NCBI GenBank assembly: GCA_965242575.1
Contig: OZ251461.1
Location: 1,178,001-1,242,000 of the forward strand
DNA from: JANQOH01 sp965242575
Lineage (GTDB): Bacteria > Pseudomonadota > Alphaproteobacteria > UBA7887
Length of the DNA stretch: 64,000 nt
Reading direction: 5' to 3'
Shown here in pieces: positions 7,840 to 15,582 of this stretch. Positions within the stretch are counted from its first letter, which is position 1. Each line of letters starts with the position of its first letter. The notes under the pieces were generated by a model, which saw only the letters and a program-made list of their open reading frames with translations, did not search any database and was not told where the DNA came from. The translations under genes and the position numbers were made by a program.

Positions 7840-8845
7840 GGCGAACCCCGGCGAGGAATCCGGACGCGGCGAAAGCGTCCTGCTCTCCGTCGTCGTTCCG
7901 TGCTACGACGAGGAGGCGGTGGTCCGCGAGACCCACCGCCGCCTCGCGGCCGCGCTGGAGGGCGCGCCCGGCCTCGCCTTCGAGATCGTCTACGTCGACG
8001 ACGGCAGCCGCGACTCCACGCTCGATGCGCTGCGCGAACTCCAACGCGCGGATCCGCGGGTCCGCATCGTCGCGCTGTCGCGCCGTTTCGGGCAGGAGGT
8101 GGCTATCGCCGCCGGCGTGGAGCACGCCGGCGGCGACGTATTGGCCATTATCGACGCCGACCTGCAGGACCCGCCCGAGCTCCTGCTCGACATGCTGGAG
8201 CGCTGGCGCGGCGGCGCGGACGCGGTCCACGGCGTGCGGACCCATCGCGAGGGCGAGACGGCCTTCAAGCGCTGGACGGCGCGCGCCTTCTACCGCCTCA
8301 TCAACCGCCTGTCCGACGTCGCGATCCCGCTCGACACCGGCTACTTCCGGCTGCTGGACCGCAAGGTGGCGGACGCCCTCCTCGCGATGCCGGAGCGCGA
8401 CCGCTTCATGCGCGGGATGGTGGCGTGGACCGGCTTCCGCCAGGAGCCGTTGTCCTTCCGCCGCGCGCAGCGGGCGGGCGGCGCGACGAAATATCTGCTG
8501 CGCGACCTGGCCCGGCTCGCGCTGGACGGCATTCTCTCGTTCTCGCTGGCGCCGCTGCGCCTCGCCATATGGATGGGGTTCCTGTCCTCCGGCGTCGCGG
8601 TGGCGGGCATCGCCTACGCCATCGCGGTGCGCCTTCTCACCGACACCTGGATCGGCGGCTGGTCGGCGCTTTTCGTCGCCATCATGTTCTTCGGCGGCGC
8701 GCAGCTCGTGGTGATCGGCATCCTCGGCGAATATGTCGGGCGCATCTACGGCGAATCCAAGCGGCGGCCGCTCTATTTCGTGCGGGAGCGGCTCGGCTTC
8801 CCGCCGCCGGGCGGCCCGCCGCGCCCTCGGTCCGGCGGACGCTAG
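7829..8845 (+). CDS. GtrB/DPM1-like polyprenyl-phosphate glycosyltransferase (GT2)
   Basis: 338 residues. An N-terminal GT-A domain with SVVVPCYDEEAVV, VDDGSRDST and IIDADLQDPPELL (the metal-binding Asp motif) is followed by two C-terminal membrane helices and the IGILGEYVGRIYGESKRRP motif typical of GtrB and related enzymes. These make undecaprenyl-phosphate-linked sugars on the cytoplasmic face. It is divergent from the three GT-C genes, which could use the product on the periplasmic side, giving a serotype-conversion or LPS-decoration module. No GtrA-type flippase is visible. ATG 7829 was chosen over an upstream in-frame ATG because the repeat R3 precedes it. Confidence 0.88.
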   Translation: MSESANPGEESGRGESVLLSVVVPCYDEEAVVRETHRRLAAALEGAPGLAFEIVYVDDGSRDSTLDALRELQRADPRVRIVALSRRFGQEVAIAAGVEHAGGDVLAIIDADLQDPPELLLDMLERWRGGADAVHGVRTHREGETAFKRWTARAFYRLINRLSDVAIPLDTGYFRLLDRKVADALLAMPERDRFMRGMVAWTGFRQEPLSFRRAQRAGGATKYLLRDLARLALDGILSFSLAPLRLAIWMGFLSSGVAVAGIAYAIAVRLLTDTWIGGWSALFVAIMFFGGAQLVVIGILGEYVGRIYGESKRRPLYFVRERLGFPPPGGPPRPRSGGR

Positions 8846-8849
8846 CGCG

Positions 8850-10736
8850 TTGGCGGCGCGCAAGGCGCCGGCGCGCGCCGGCAAGAAGCGCCCGGCGCGG
8901 AAGAAGACCTCCTCCGGGAAGCCCGCCGCGCGCAAGCGCCCGGCGCGCAAGCCGCCGCGCCGCCGCGGACGCGCGCGCGCCGCGCCCCGGCGGCGGCGGA
9001 GCCTCGCGCGCCGCGCCGCCTACCTCCTCGCCGTCGCCGGCGTGTGGGGGCTGGTCCTGCTGGCCGGCGCCGCCGCGGTGCTGGCGGTGGGGCTGCCCGA
9101 CATCGACCGCGTCCTCGCCGAACCCCGGCGCCCGGGGATCGCCGTGCTCGCCGCCGACGGCGCGCCGCTGGCCAATTTCGGCGAGGTCTATGGCGCCTGG
9201 ATCGCGCCGGACGACCTGCCGCCGGTGCTGGTCGACGCGGTGCTGTCGATCGAGGACCGGCGCTTCTACCGCCATTTCGGCCTCGATCCGTGGGGCCTGC
9301 TGCGGGCGGCCGCGGTCAACCTGGCGGCCGGGCGCGTCGCGCAGGGCGGCTCCACCCTGACCCAGCAGATCGCCAAGAACGTCTTCCTCACCCCCGAACG
9401 GACGCTGCGGCGCAAGGTCCAGGAGGCGCTGCTCGCGTTGTGGCTGGAGCGGCGCTACTCCAAGGACGAACTGCTCGCCGCCTATCTCAACCGGGTCTAT
9501 CTCGGCGCCGGCTGCTTCGGCGTCGAGGCGGCGGCGCGGCGCTATTTCGGCAAGCCGGCGCGCGAACTCGGCCTCGCCGAGGCGGCGATGCTGGCCGGCC
9601 TGCCCAAGGCGCCCAGCCGCTACGCGCCGACGCGCGACCCGAAGGCGGCGCGCGGGCGCGCGGCGGCGGTGCTCGACGCCATGGTCGCCGCCGGGCGCCT
9701 CGACGCAGCCGCCGCCGCGGCCGCCAAGGCCATGCCCGCGGCGGCGCGGAGCGGCGGCGGCGGCGGCGGCGCGCGCTATTTCGCCGATTGGGTCGCCGAC
9801 CGGGCGAGCGGATTCGTCGGCCCGCCGCGCGACGACCTGGCGGTGCGGACCACGCTCGACCGGGCGGCGCAGGCGGCCGCCGAGGCCGCCATGCGCGCGG
9901 CCGACCTGCCGCCCGGCGCGCAGGCGGCGCTGGTGGCGATGACCCCCGACGGCGCGGTGCGGGCGATGGTCGGCGGCCTGTCCTACGCCGACAGCCAGTT
10001 CAACCGCGCCGCGCAGGCGCGCCGCCAGCCCGGGTCGGCGTTCAAACTCGCCGTCTTCGCCGCCGCCCTCGCCGACGGCATGGCGGCGGACGACGTGGTC
10101 GACGACTCGCCGGTCACGGTCGACGGCTGGACGCCGCGCAACTACGGCGGCGTCTATCGCGGCCCGGTGACGCTGACCGACGCCTTCGCCCATTCCAGCA
10201 ACGCCGCCGCGGTCCGCCTCGCCGAGCGCGCCGGGCGCCGGGCGGTGCGGAGCATGGCGCGGCGGCTCGGCCTGTCCGGCCCGCTGCCGGAGGGGCCGAG
10301 CCTCGCCCTCGGCGCCGGCGAGGTCACGCTGCTCGAACTCGCCGCCGCCTACGCCGCGCCGGCCAACGCCGGCCGCGCGGCGATCCCGCACGGCATTCTG
10401 GAGATCCGCGACCGGTCGGGAGCGGCGCTCTACCGCCGCTCCGGCTCGGGGCCGGGGCGGGTCCTTTCCCCCCGCGTCGCGGCGGCGCTCGACCGGATGC
10501 TCGCGGCGGTCGTGCGCGAGGGCACCGGGCGGCGCGCCGCGCCGGAGTCCGGCCCGGCGGCGGGCAAGACCGGCACCAGCCAGGACTCGCGCGACGCGTG
10601 GTTCGTCGGCTACCGCCCCGGCCTGGTCGCCGGAGTGTGGGTCGGGCGCGACGATTCGCGGCCGATGAAGGACGTCACCGGCGGCGGCGCGCCGGCGGAG
10701 ATCTGGCGCGGCTTCATGACCCGCTACCCGCCGTAA
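8850..10736 (+). CDS. Penicillin-binding protein 1A-type transglycosylase/transpeptidase
   Basis: Bifunctional peptidoglycan synthase of the inner membrane. A Lys/Arg-rich cytoplasmic tail of about 60 residues precedes one membrane helix. The GT51 domain follows with EDRRFYRHFGLDPWGLLRA (catalytic Glu), QGGSTLTQQIAKN and ERRYSKDELLAAYLN. The transpeptidase has RQPGSAFKL (SxxK serine), HSSNAAAV (SxN) and KTGTSQD (KTG). At about 628 residues it is compact for PBP1A and lacks the large insert seen in some. The start is taken as TTG 8850, four bases after the GtrB-like stop; an earlier ATG lies inside that gene. It converges on the YgjP-like gene with a 13-base overlap. Confidence 0.9.
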   Translation: MAARKAPARAGKKRPARKKTSSGKPAARKRPARKPPRRRGRARAAPRRRRSLARRAAYLLAVAGVWGLVLLAGAAAVLAVGLPDIDRVLAEPRRPGIAVLAADGAPLANFGEVYGAWIAPDDLPPVLVDAVLSIEDRRFYRHFGLDPWGLLRAAAVNLAAGRVAQGGSTLTQQIAKNVFLTPERTLRRKVQEALLALWLERRYSKDELLAAYLNRVYLGAGCFGVEAAARRYFGKPARELGLAEAAMLAGLPKAPSRYAPTRDPKAARGRAAAVLDAMVAAGRLDAAAAAAAKAMPAAARSGGGGGGARYFADWVADRASGFVGPPRDDLAVRTTLDRAAQAAAEAAMRAADLPPGAQAALVAMTPDGAVRAMVGGLSYADSQFNRAAQARRQPGSAFKLAVFAAALADGMAADDVVDDSPVTVDGWTPRNYGGVYRGPVTLTDAFAHSSNAAAVRLAERAGRRAVRSMARRLGLSGPLPEGPSLALGAGEVTLLELAAAYAAPANAGRAAIPHGILEIRDRSGAALYRRSGSGPGRVLSPRVAAALDRMLAAVVREGTGRRAAPESGPAAGKTGTSQDSRDAWFVGYRPGLVAGVWVGRDDSRPMKDVTGGGAPAEIWRGFMTRYPP

Positions 10737-11398
10737 CGGTGCAGTTCCGGCCCGCGGCGCCGCAGCCAGGCGCGCGCCTCGGCGTAGTCCGGGCGCAGCC
10801 GCGCCACCAGCCGCCAGAAGCGCGGGCCGTGGTTCGCCTCCAGCAGGTGCGCCGCCTCGTGCGCGGCGACGTAGTCCAGCACCCGCGACGGCGCCATCGC
10901 GAGGCGCCAGGAGAACGACAGCGCGCCGCGCGACGAACAGCTGCCCCAGCGGGTGCGCGCATCGCCGACGCGCAGACTCGCGAACCGCGCGCCGAGGGCC
11001 TCGGCGTGCCGCGTCGCCGCTTCGCGCAGGGCCTCGCGCGCCAGCGCCTTGAGCCACCCGGCGACGCGCGGGGCGACCTCCGCCGCCGGGCCGCCGACGA
11101 CGAGCCTGCCGCCCTCGCGCCGGGCGGCGGCGGGGCCGCCGGGCCGGTGAAGGATCTCCACCGCGCCGTCCGCCACCGGCACGCGGGCGCCGTGGACGAA
11201 GGGGCGGCGCGGCGGCAGTTCGGCGAGCCGCGCCGCCACCCAGGCGCGGTGGCGGGCGGCGAACCGGTCGCCCTCGGCGCGCGGCGCGCCCTCCGGCAGC
11301 ACCAGTTCGGCGACGCCCCGCGCCGGGTCGATGCGGATGCCGATGCGGCGCGCCCGCGCCGACCGGCGCACCTCGAGAGGCGGAGCGGCGGCGGTCAA
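10724..11398 (-). CDS. YgjP-like M48-type zinc metallopeptidase
   Basis: 224 residues of the YgjP/UPF0758-adjacent DUF45 family. The C-terminal domain has RWGSCSSRGALSFSWRL and the zinc motif AAHEAAHLLEANHGPRFW (HExxH plus downstream His). Probably cytoplasmic protease; cellular substrate unknown. The start is TTG at 11398, followed by TAAAPPLEVRRSARARRIG. Its 5' end is copied in the tandem duplication described at 11313-12197. Upstream on the same strand is a small coiled-coil membrane protein gene, likely co-transcribed. Confidence 0.82.
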   Translation of the reverse strand: MTAAAPPLEVRRSARARRIGIRIDPARGVAELVLPEGAPRAEGDRFAARHRAWVAARLAELPPRRPFVHGARVPVADGAVEILHRPGGPAAARREGGRLVVGGPAAEVAPRVAGWLKALAREALREAATRHAEALGARFASLRVGDARTRWGSCSSRGALSFSWRLAMAPSRVLDYVAAHEAAHLLEANHGPRFWRLVARLRPDYAEARAWLRRRGPELHRYGG

Positions 11399-11432
11399 CG
11401 CGCGCCGGGGGAATACTCGAGCCGGCGGGAAA

Positions 11433-11603
11433 TCAGGACCGATCGGGGCGGTTGGCGATGCTGTCGCGCAGGCCCTCGAGCAAGCCCTCCACCTTGGCGA
11501 CCCGCTCCGACAGCCCGCGCATGTCGCGATGCAAGCTCCACAGGAAGCCGAGCACGGCGATCATGAGGGCCACGACGACGACGCTATCGGTTTCCCAACC
11601 CAT
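11433..11603 (-). CDS. Small single-TM coiled-coil protein, short copy
   Basis: 56 residues from ATG 11603: an N-terminal membrane helix (DSVVVVALMIAVLGFLWSL) followed by a Leu/Val heptad coil (LSERVAKVEGLLEGLRD). It is the short duplicate of the gene at 11892-12095, lacking an 11-residue segment of the coil. It lies directly upstream of the YgjP-like gene. The layout resembles small haemolysin-XhlA-like or DUF1640-like membrane coils; no function can be assigned. Confidence 0.65.
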   Translation of the reverse strand: MGWETDSVVVVALMIAVLGFLWSLHRDMRGLSERVAKVEGLLEGLRDSIANRPDRS

Positions 11604-11727
11604 CCCCTGTCCTTTCCGTTCGCGCGCCTTCGCGGCCGGGAGGGAGTCGACGCGGCGCGTCCCGCTGCGCGGGAAAGCTGGACCGGCGCGCCGCCGGCGT
11701 CAAGCCCGGTCCGCTTTTCCCGGGACC

Positions 11728-11787
11728 GCCGGCGTCTCGCCGGCATCGGCATCGGACATCGCTTGCGCGGGCCGGCGGGACGCCGGC
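11728..11787. repeat. Inverted repeat with 17-base arms
   Basis: Left arm GCCGGCGTCTCGCCGGC (11728-11744) and right arm GCCGGCGGGACGCCGGC (11771-11787) are inverted copies with one mismatch, and each arm is itself nearly palindromic. The 26-base centre is TCGG-rich. It separates the two duplicated units and looks like a REP-type or small non-autonomous element. Confidence 0.65.
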
Positions 11788-11790
11788 GCA

Positions 11791-11872
11791 CGCCCCGCGC
11801 CGGATCGATGCGGACGCCGATGCGGCGCGCCCGCGCCGACCGGCGCGCCTCAAGAGGCGGCGCGGCGGTCAA
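11791..11872 (-). pseudogene. Truncated copy of the ygjP-like 5' end
   Basis: A TTG start at 11872 is followed by TAAPPLEARRSARARRIG and VRIDPARGV, almost the same as the first 28 residues of the intact gene at 10724-11398. The homology then ends abruptly at the inverted repeat. It follows the long copy of the coiled-coil gene exactly as the intact gene follows the short copy, showing that the duplicated unit was coil gene plus ygjP start. Confidence 0.75.
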
Positions 11873-11891
11873 CGCGCGCCGGGGCGGGAAA

Positions 11892-12095
11892 TCAGGACCG
11901 ATCGGGGCGGTTGGCGATGCTGTCGCGCAGGCCCTCGAGCAAGCCCTCCACCTTGGCGACCCGCTCCGACAGCCCGCGCATGTCGCCGGCGACCCGGTCG
12001 GACAGGTTGCGCACGTCGCGATGCAAGCTCCACAGGAAGCCGAGCACGGCGGTCATGAGGGCCACGACGACGACGCTATCGGTTTCCCAACCCAT
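11892..12095 (-). CDS. Small single-TM coiled-coil protein, long copy
   Basis: 67 residues: N-terminal membrane helix (DSVVVVALMTAVLGFLWSL) then a coil with two related heptad blocks, VRNLSDRVAGD and MRGLSERVAKVEGLLEGLRD. The first block is absent from the short copy at 11433-11603. Start ATG 12095. The preserved reading frame in both copies suggests they are translated. Function unknown. Confidence 0.65.
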   Translation of the reverse strand: MGWETDSVVVVALMTAVLGFLWSLHRDVRNLSDRVAGDMRGLSERVAKVEGLLEGLRDSIANRPDRS

Positions 12096-12226
12096 CCCTT
12101 GTCCTTTCCGTTCGCGCGTCTTCGCGACCGGGAGCGAGTCGACGCGGCGCGTCCCGCTGCGCGGGATAGCTGGACCGGCGCGCCGCCGGCATCAAGCCCT
12201 CCGCATGGCGGCCGGGGCGGCGACGG

Positions 12227-12745
12227 TCAACGCGCGCCGGGGCGCCGGCGTTCGCCCATATGGGCGTTCGGGTCTCGCTCCTCCGCCCCGCGCTCCTCCG
12301 CCCCGCGCCCCGGCGGCGGCGCATGCGCCGCGACGCCGCCCACCCTGACGGCGACGGTGCGCGAATCGCCATCGGCGAAACGCAGCGTGAGCGGGAACTC
12401 CGCGCCCTCGACCAGCGGCGCGGCGAGACCCGACAGCATGACGTGCAGGCCACCCGGCGCGAAGGCGACGCGCCCGCCCGCCGGAAGCGCGACCTCCTCC
12501 AGGCGCCGCATCCGCGCCACATCGCCGTCCATGACGTGGGTATGCAGCTCGGCGCGCTCGGCGGCCGGGGTCTCGACTCCGACCAGCGCCGCGGCGGCGC
12601 CGCGGTTGACCAGAGCGACGTAGACCGCGCCCGCGCGCGCCGGGCCGGCCGAGGCCCGGGCCCACGCCGCCTCGACCTCGACCTCCGCCGCCGCGGCGAT
12701 GGGGGCGAACAGCGCGCCGAACGCCGCCGCGAGGCGCGCGCTCAC
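12227..12745 (-). CDS. Periplasmic PCu(A)C copper chaperone
   Basis: 172 residues. A short signal peptide (LAAAFGALFAPIAAAAEVEV) leads into the PCu(A)C domain: a His-Thr-His-x-Met segment (ELHTHVMDGDVARMRRLEEV), PAGGRVAFAPGGLHVMLSGL and GAEFPLTLRFADG. These His/Met residues bind Cu(I) for delivery to cytochrome oxidase with SCO proteins. GTG start 12745 overlaps the SCO1-like stop (GTGA). A 30-residue Pro/Glu/Arg-rich C-terminal extension is odd for the family. Confidence 0.87.
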   Translation of the reverse strand: MSARLAAAFGALFAPIAAAAEVEVEAAWARASAGPARAGAVYVALVNRGAAAALVGVETPAAERAELHTHVMDGDVARMRRLEEVALPAGGRVAFAPGGLHVMLSGLAAPLVEGAEFPLTLRFADGDSRTVAVRVGGVAAHAPPPGRGAEERGAEERDPNAHMGERRRPGAR

Positions 12746-13419
12746 GCGCCGGTCTCCAGATGCCGCCGCAGCCGCTCCGCCATCGTCCGCCAGTCCGCGT
12801 CGTGGCCGAAATGCGCGACGTAAGCGCCGTCCGCGTCCATCAGATAGGTCAGGGCCGTGTGGTCCACCAGGTAGTTCCCCTCCTCGTCCGGCGGGGTCTT
12901 GCGCGCGGTCACGCGCCAGGCGCGCGCCGCCGCCGCCGCCTGCTCCGCGCCGCCGGTCAGCCCGACCAGGCGCTCGTGGAAGTGGCCGACATGGGCGCGC
13001 ATGACGGCGGGCGTGTCGCGCTCCGGGTCCACGGTGACGAAGACGGGCCGGATCGCCGCCCCCTCCGGCCCCAGCGCGTCCAGCGCCTCGGTCATCGTCT
13101 GCAACATCGTCGGGCAGACGTCGGGGCAATGGGTGTAGCCGAACGCGATCAGCAGCGGCGCGCCGAGGAACTCGTCGCGGGTGCGCGTCCGCCCGTCGCC
13201 GTCCACCAGCGCGAACGGCCCGCCGATGGGAACGCGCGCCGCCGCCGGCGCCTCGACCGGGGGCGCGCGCCCCACCAGCGCCCCGACCAGCGCCGCGCCG
13301 GCGGCGAGGCCGGCGGCGGCGAAGAGCGCCGAGGCGAGGCGGTTCGCGCCCCGGCGTTCGCGCTTGTAACCTGCGTCCGCCCGCGCGCCCGGCGGGCGGT
13401 CCGGCCCCGGAGGCGCCAT
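12742..13419 (-). CDS. SCO1/SenC-family copper chaperone
   Basis: About 225 residues from ATG 13419, with an N-terminal membrane anchor (LASALFAAAGLAAGAALVGALV) and a thioredoxin-fold domain holding the copper motif YTHCPDVCPTML (CxxxC) and the partner His in YLVDHTALTYLMD. It metallates the Cu(A) site of cytochrome c oxidase and pairs with the overlapping PCu(A)C gene. The start codon overlaps that of the divergent ankyrin gene on a CATG palindrome; a later start is possible. The longer upstream open frame reads as non-coding. Confidence 0.88.
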   Translation of the reverse strand: MAPPGPDRPPGARADAGYKRERRGANRLASALFAAAGLAAGAALVGALVGRAPPVEAPAAARVPIGGPFALVDGDGRTRTRDEFLGAPLLIAFGYTHCPDVCPTMLQTMTEALDALGPEGAAIRPVFVTVDPERDTPAVMRAHVGHFHERLVGLTGGAEQAAAAARAWRVTARKTPPDEEGNYLVDHTALTYLMDADGAYVAHFGHDADWRTMAERLRRHLETGA

Positions 13420-13870
13420 GAGAACCCTCGCCCTCGCCTGCCTCGTCCTGTCCCTCGCGGCGGACGCCTTCGCCGGCGCGCGCGACGACCAGCGCCTGAT
13501 CGTCGGCGCGCGCGGCAAATTGCCGCACCTCGTCGAGGCCGCCCTCGCCGCCGGGGCCGACATCGACGCCGGCGACGCCGCCGGGCGCACCGCGCTGATG
13601 TGGGCGGCGTTCCACGGCGACGCGCCGATGCTGCGCTATTTGCTGGAAGCCGGCGCCGGCGTCAACGCGCGCGACCGCCGCGGGCGCGGCGCGTTGACCT
13701 GGGCCGCCATCGCCGGGCGGGACGGCGCGGCCCGCGCGCTGCTCGAGGCCGGCGCCGACCCCGCCGCGGCGGACGGCGAGGGCCGCGCCGCCGCCGACCA
13801 CGCCGCCGCCGCCGGCCACGCGGCGCTCGCCGAACTCCTGGCCGCCGCCGGGGCGCGCCCGCCGGAGTAG
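13418..13870 (+). CDS. Secreted ankyrin-repeat protein
   Basis: 150 residues. Signal peptide MRTLALACLVLSLAADAFAG, then three to four ankyrin repeats, e.g. AGRTALMWAAFHGDAPMLRY and GRGALTWAAIAGRDGAARAL. A protein-interaction module, probably periplasmic. A good ribosome site (GGAGG) sits six bases before the ATG. It is divergent from the SCO1-like gene and abuts the CobD-like gene (TAGTG overlap), so it may be co-translated with it. Confidence 0.82.
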   Translation: MRTLALACLVLSLAADAFAGARDDQRLIVGARGKLPHLVEAALAAGADIDAGDAAGRTALMWAAFHGDAPMLRYLLEAGAGVNARDRRGRGALTWAAIAGRDGAARALLEAGADPAAADGEGRAAADHAAAAGHAALAELLAAAGARPPE

Positions 13871-14808
13871 TGTTTGCCCCGGAGAGCCTGTCGGTCCTCC
13901 TCGCCGCCATCGCCGTCGACGCTTACACCGGGTCGCCGCTGTGGCGGCGGCGCTGGCGCTGGCAGCCGCTGGTCGCGGCGGAGCGCCTCTGCGCCTGGTT
14001 TCCGGCCCGGCTCGACCGCGAATCGCGCGGGCCGCGCGCGCTCCGGCTCCGGGGCGGGTTGTGCGCCGCGGTCCTGTGCGCCGGCGGGCTGGCGGGCGGC
14101 GCCGCGGTCGAGGCGCTGGCGGCGCGCCAGCCGCTGTGGTGGGCGGCGGCGCTGTTCGTTTTCGCCGGCCTCGTCGACCAGCGCGAGGGCGCGGACGCGC
14201 TGCGCCGCCTCGGGCGGGCGCTGGCGGTCCACGACCGCGACGCGGCGGAGGCCGCGCTCGCCCTGCTGTCGCCGCGCGACCCGGTCCATCTGGACTCCCA
14301 CGGCATGGCGCGGGAGGGCGTCGAGGCGTTCGCGCGGCGGCTGTCGCGGCGCTGGACGGCGCCGGTCCTCTACGCCGCCCTCGCCGGCGCGCCGGGGATC
14401 GCCGCCTACTGGCTTATCGACCGCCTTGCGGCGGCGTCCGGGCGCGGCGCGTTCGGCGCGGCCCCGCGCGCGGCGCGGCGCGTCCTGCGCCATGTCCCGG
14501 ACGCGCTCGCCGGCCTCGCCCTCGCGACGGCGGCGGGGCCGCGCGCGGGGGCCGCCTTCGCCGGGCTGCGCCGCGCGGCGCCGGGGGACCGGGCGCCCGC
14601 CGCCCTGGCCGGGGCGCTGGGGGTGGCGCTCGGCGGTCCGCGGCGTTACGCCGCGCGCACCGCCGCCCGGCCCTGGATCGGCGGCGGGCGGCCGCAGGTC
14701 GGCCCGAACGACGCGGCGGCGGCGCTACGGCTGCGCGCGCGCGCGGTCGGCGGCGTGTCAGCGGCGCTCGGCGTAATCTGCCTGGTCCGCATGCTCCAGG
14801 GCGCGTAG
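13870..14808 (+). CDS. CobD/CbiB-like membrane protein with degenerate motifs
   Basis: 312 residues from GTG 13870. Overall plan and size match adenosylcobinamide-phosphate synthase (CobD/CbiB), an inner-membrane enzyme that attaches aminopropanol to cobyric acid. Recognisable parts are DAYTGSPLW near the start, SPRDPVHLDSHGMAREGVEA, TAPVLYAALAGAPGIAAYWL and RPWIGGGRP. However, the usual AEN-x-SDG and NTLDSM segments read RRLSRRW and DRLAAAS here, and the first HPV motif reads QPL. It may be an inactive or re-purposed paralogue. A CobN gene lies at the right end of the window. Confidence 0.65.
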   Translation: MFAPESLSVLLAAIAVDAYTGSPLWRRRWRWQPLVAAERLCAWFPARLDRESRGPRALRLRGGLCAAVLCAGGLAGGAAVEALAARQPLWWAAALFVFAGLVDQREGADALRRLGRALAVHDRDAAEAALALLSPRDPVHLDSHGMAREGVEAFARRLSRRWTAPVLYAALAGAPGIAAYWLIDRLAAASGRGAFGAAPRAARRVLRHVPDALAGLALATAAGPRAGAAFAGLRRAAPGDRAPAALAGALGVALGGPRRYAARTAARPWIGGGRPQVGPNDAAAALRLRARAVGGVSAALGVICLVRMLQGA

Positions 14809-15480
14809 CAGGACGCCGGTCGCCTCCGCCGCCGCGCCGCCGCGCAGCAATATGTCCCGCGCCGTCGCGGGGCGGCCGTAATAGACGGAGTTGTATTCGG
14901 CGTCCGGCCGCAGCCAGCCGCCCGCGAGGGACAGCCCGCCATACACGCCCTGGTTGCGCGACAGGGTGACGATGTCGAGGCCGAGATGGAGCGTCGCCGA
15001 ACCCTTGAGGCCGTTCCCCACCAGGCCGGCGGCGATGTCGTAGCCGGCGCCGAAACTGCCGCCCTCGCCATCGACCAGTTTGGCCAGCGTCCCTTCGTTC
15101 ATCACGAACATGATCGTTTCGGACTTGCGGAAGCCGAGCTGGAGCCCGACGCTCCCGCCGTTGAAGGTGCAGAACGACGGTTGCGACCAGCCGCCGCCGG
15201 CGACCCGCGCCGCCATGACGCACTGGCCGCCGCTGGCGCCGAGGAGCAGGCCGGCCTCGAGCAGGTCGGGGACGAGGACGACGGCCCGCGCGGCGCGGAA
15301 GGCGGTGCGCGCCTTCTCCCATTCGGCGCGGTCGTCGACGAAGGCGCGCAACATCGACGCCGAGTCGTCGATCAGTTTCTGCGCCTCGTTCGCCGCCGCC
15401 GGCGCGGCGGCGCACAGCGCGAACGCCGCGCCCGCCAGCGCGCGGGCGGGGCGGCCCATGGACGAAGGACGATGCGTCAC
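14758..15480 (-). CDS. Secreted SYLF-domain (Ysc84-like) protein
   Basis: 240 residues. Signal peptide around ARALAGAAFALCAAAPAAAN, then the SYLF lipid-binding fold: AAGLVGNGLKGS-like core, FCTFNGGSVGLQLGFRKSET, and a C-terminal YGGLSLAGGWL with DAEYNSVYYG. Family members bind phospholipid or actin in eukaryotes; the bacterial role is unclear. GTG 15480 is preferred because GGAGGA sits eight bases upstream; an ATG at 15459 is the alternative. It converges with the CobD-like gene, overlapping by about 50 bases. Confidence 0.83.
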   Translation of the reverse strand: MTHRPSSMGRPARALAGAAFALCAAAPAAANEAQKLIDDSASMLRAFVDDRAEWEKARTAFRAARAVVLVPDLLEAGLLLGASGGQCVMAARVAGGGWSQPSFCTFNGGSVGLQLGFRKSETIMFVMNEGTLAKLVDGEGGSFGAGYDIAAGLVGNGLKGSATLHLGLDIVTLSRNQGVYGGLSLAGGWLRPDAEYNSVYYGRPATARDILLRGGAAAEATGVLLRALEHADQADYAERR

Positions 15481-15495
15481 GGCCCGGGTCCTCCA

Positions 15496-15525
15496 TTGCG
15501 AGATTCGAACGGATCGCGGTATCAT
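15496..15525 (+). promoter_or_regulatory. Sigma70-like promoter for FAD oxidoreductase
   Basis: TTGCGA (15496-15501), 18-base spacer, TATCAT (15520-15525). It points at the FAD oxidoreductase (ATG 15583) across a 5' leader of about 50 bases. It overlaps the upstream region of the divergent SYLF gene. Confidence 0.5.
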
Positions 15526-15582
15526 TTAGCGCGGCGCGCCGGAAAACCCATCGCGCGGCCGAGGCCGGCGGAGGCGCGCCGC

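Larger units (their letters stand above)
11313..12197. repeat. Tandem direct duplication: small coiled-coil gene plus ygjP 5' end
   Basis: Two direct copies of roughly 400 bases, about 11313-11706 and 11791-12197. Each contains the first 28 or so codons of the YgjP-like gene, the whole small coiled-coil gene and an upstream stretch with GTCGACGCGGCGCGTCCCGC. Differences are scattered substitutions plus a 33-base in-frame indel in the small gene. A further fragment (CGGTCAACGCGCGCCGGGG) recurs near 12224-12243, so more than one duplication event may have occurred. Confidence 0.85.

Noticed and set aside
9044..11566. 840-residue plus-strand frame over the PBP1A gene
   Set aside because: Shadow frame; the PBP1A frame holds GT51 and transpeptidase motifs.
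11728..11787. CRISPR-like or insertion-sequence interpretation of the repeats
   Set aside because: Only one inverted pair, no regularly spaced direct repeats, and no transposase or cas gene nearby.
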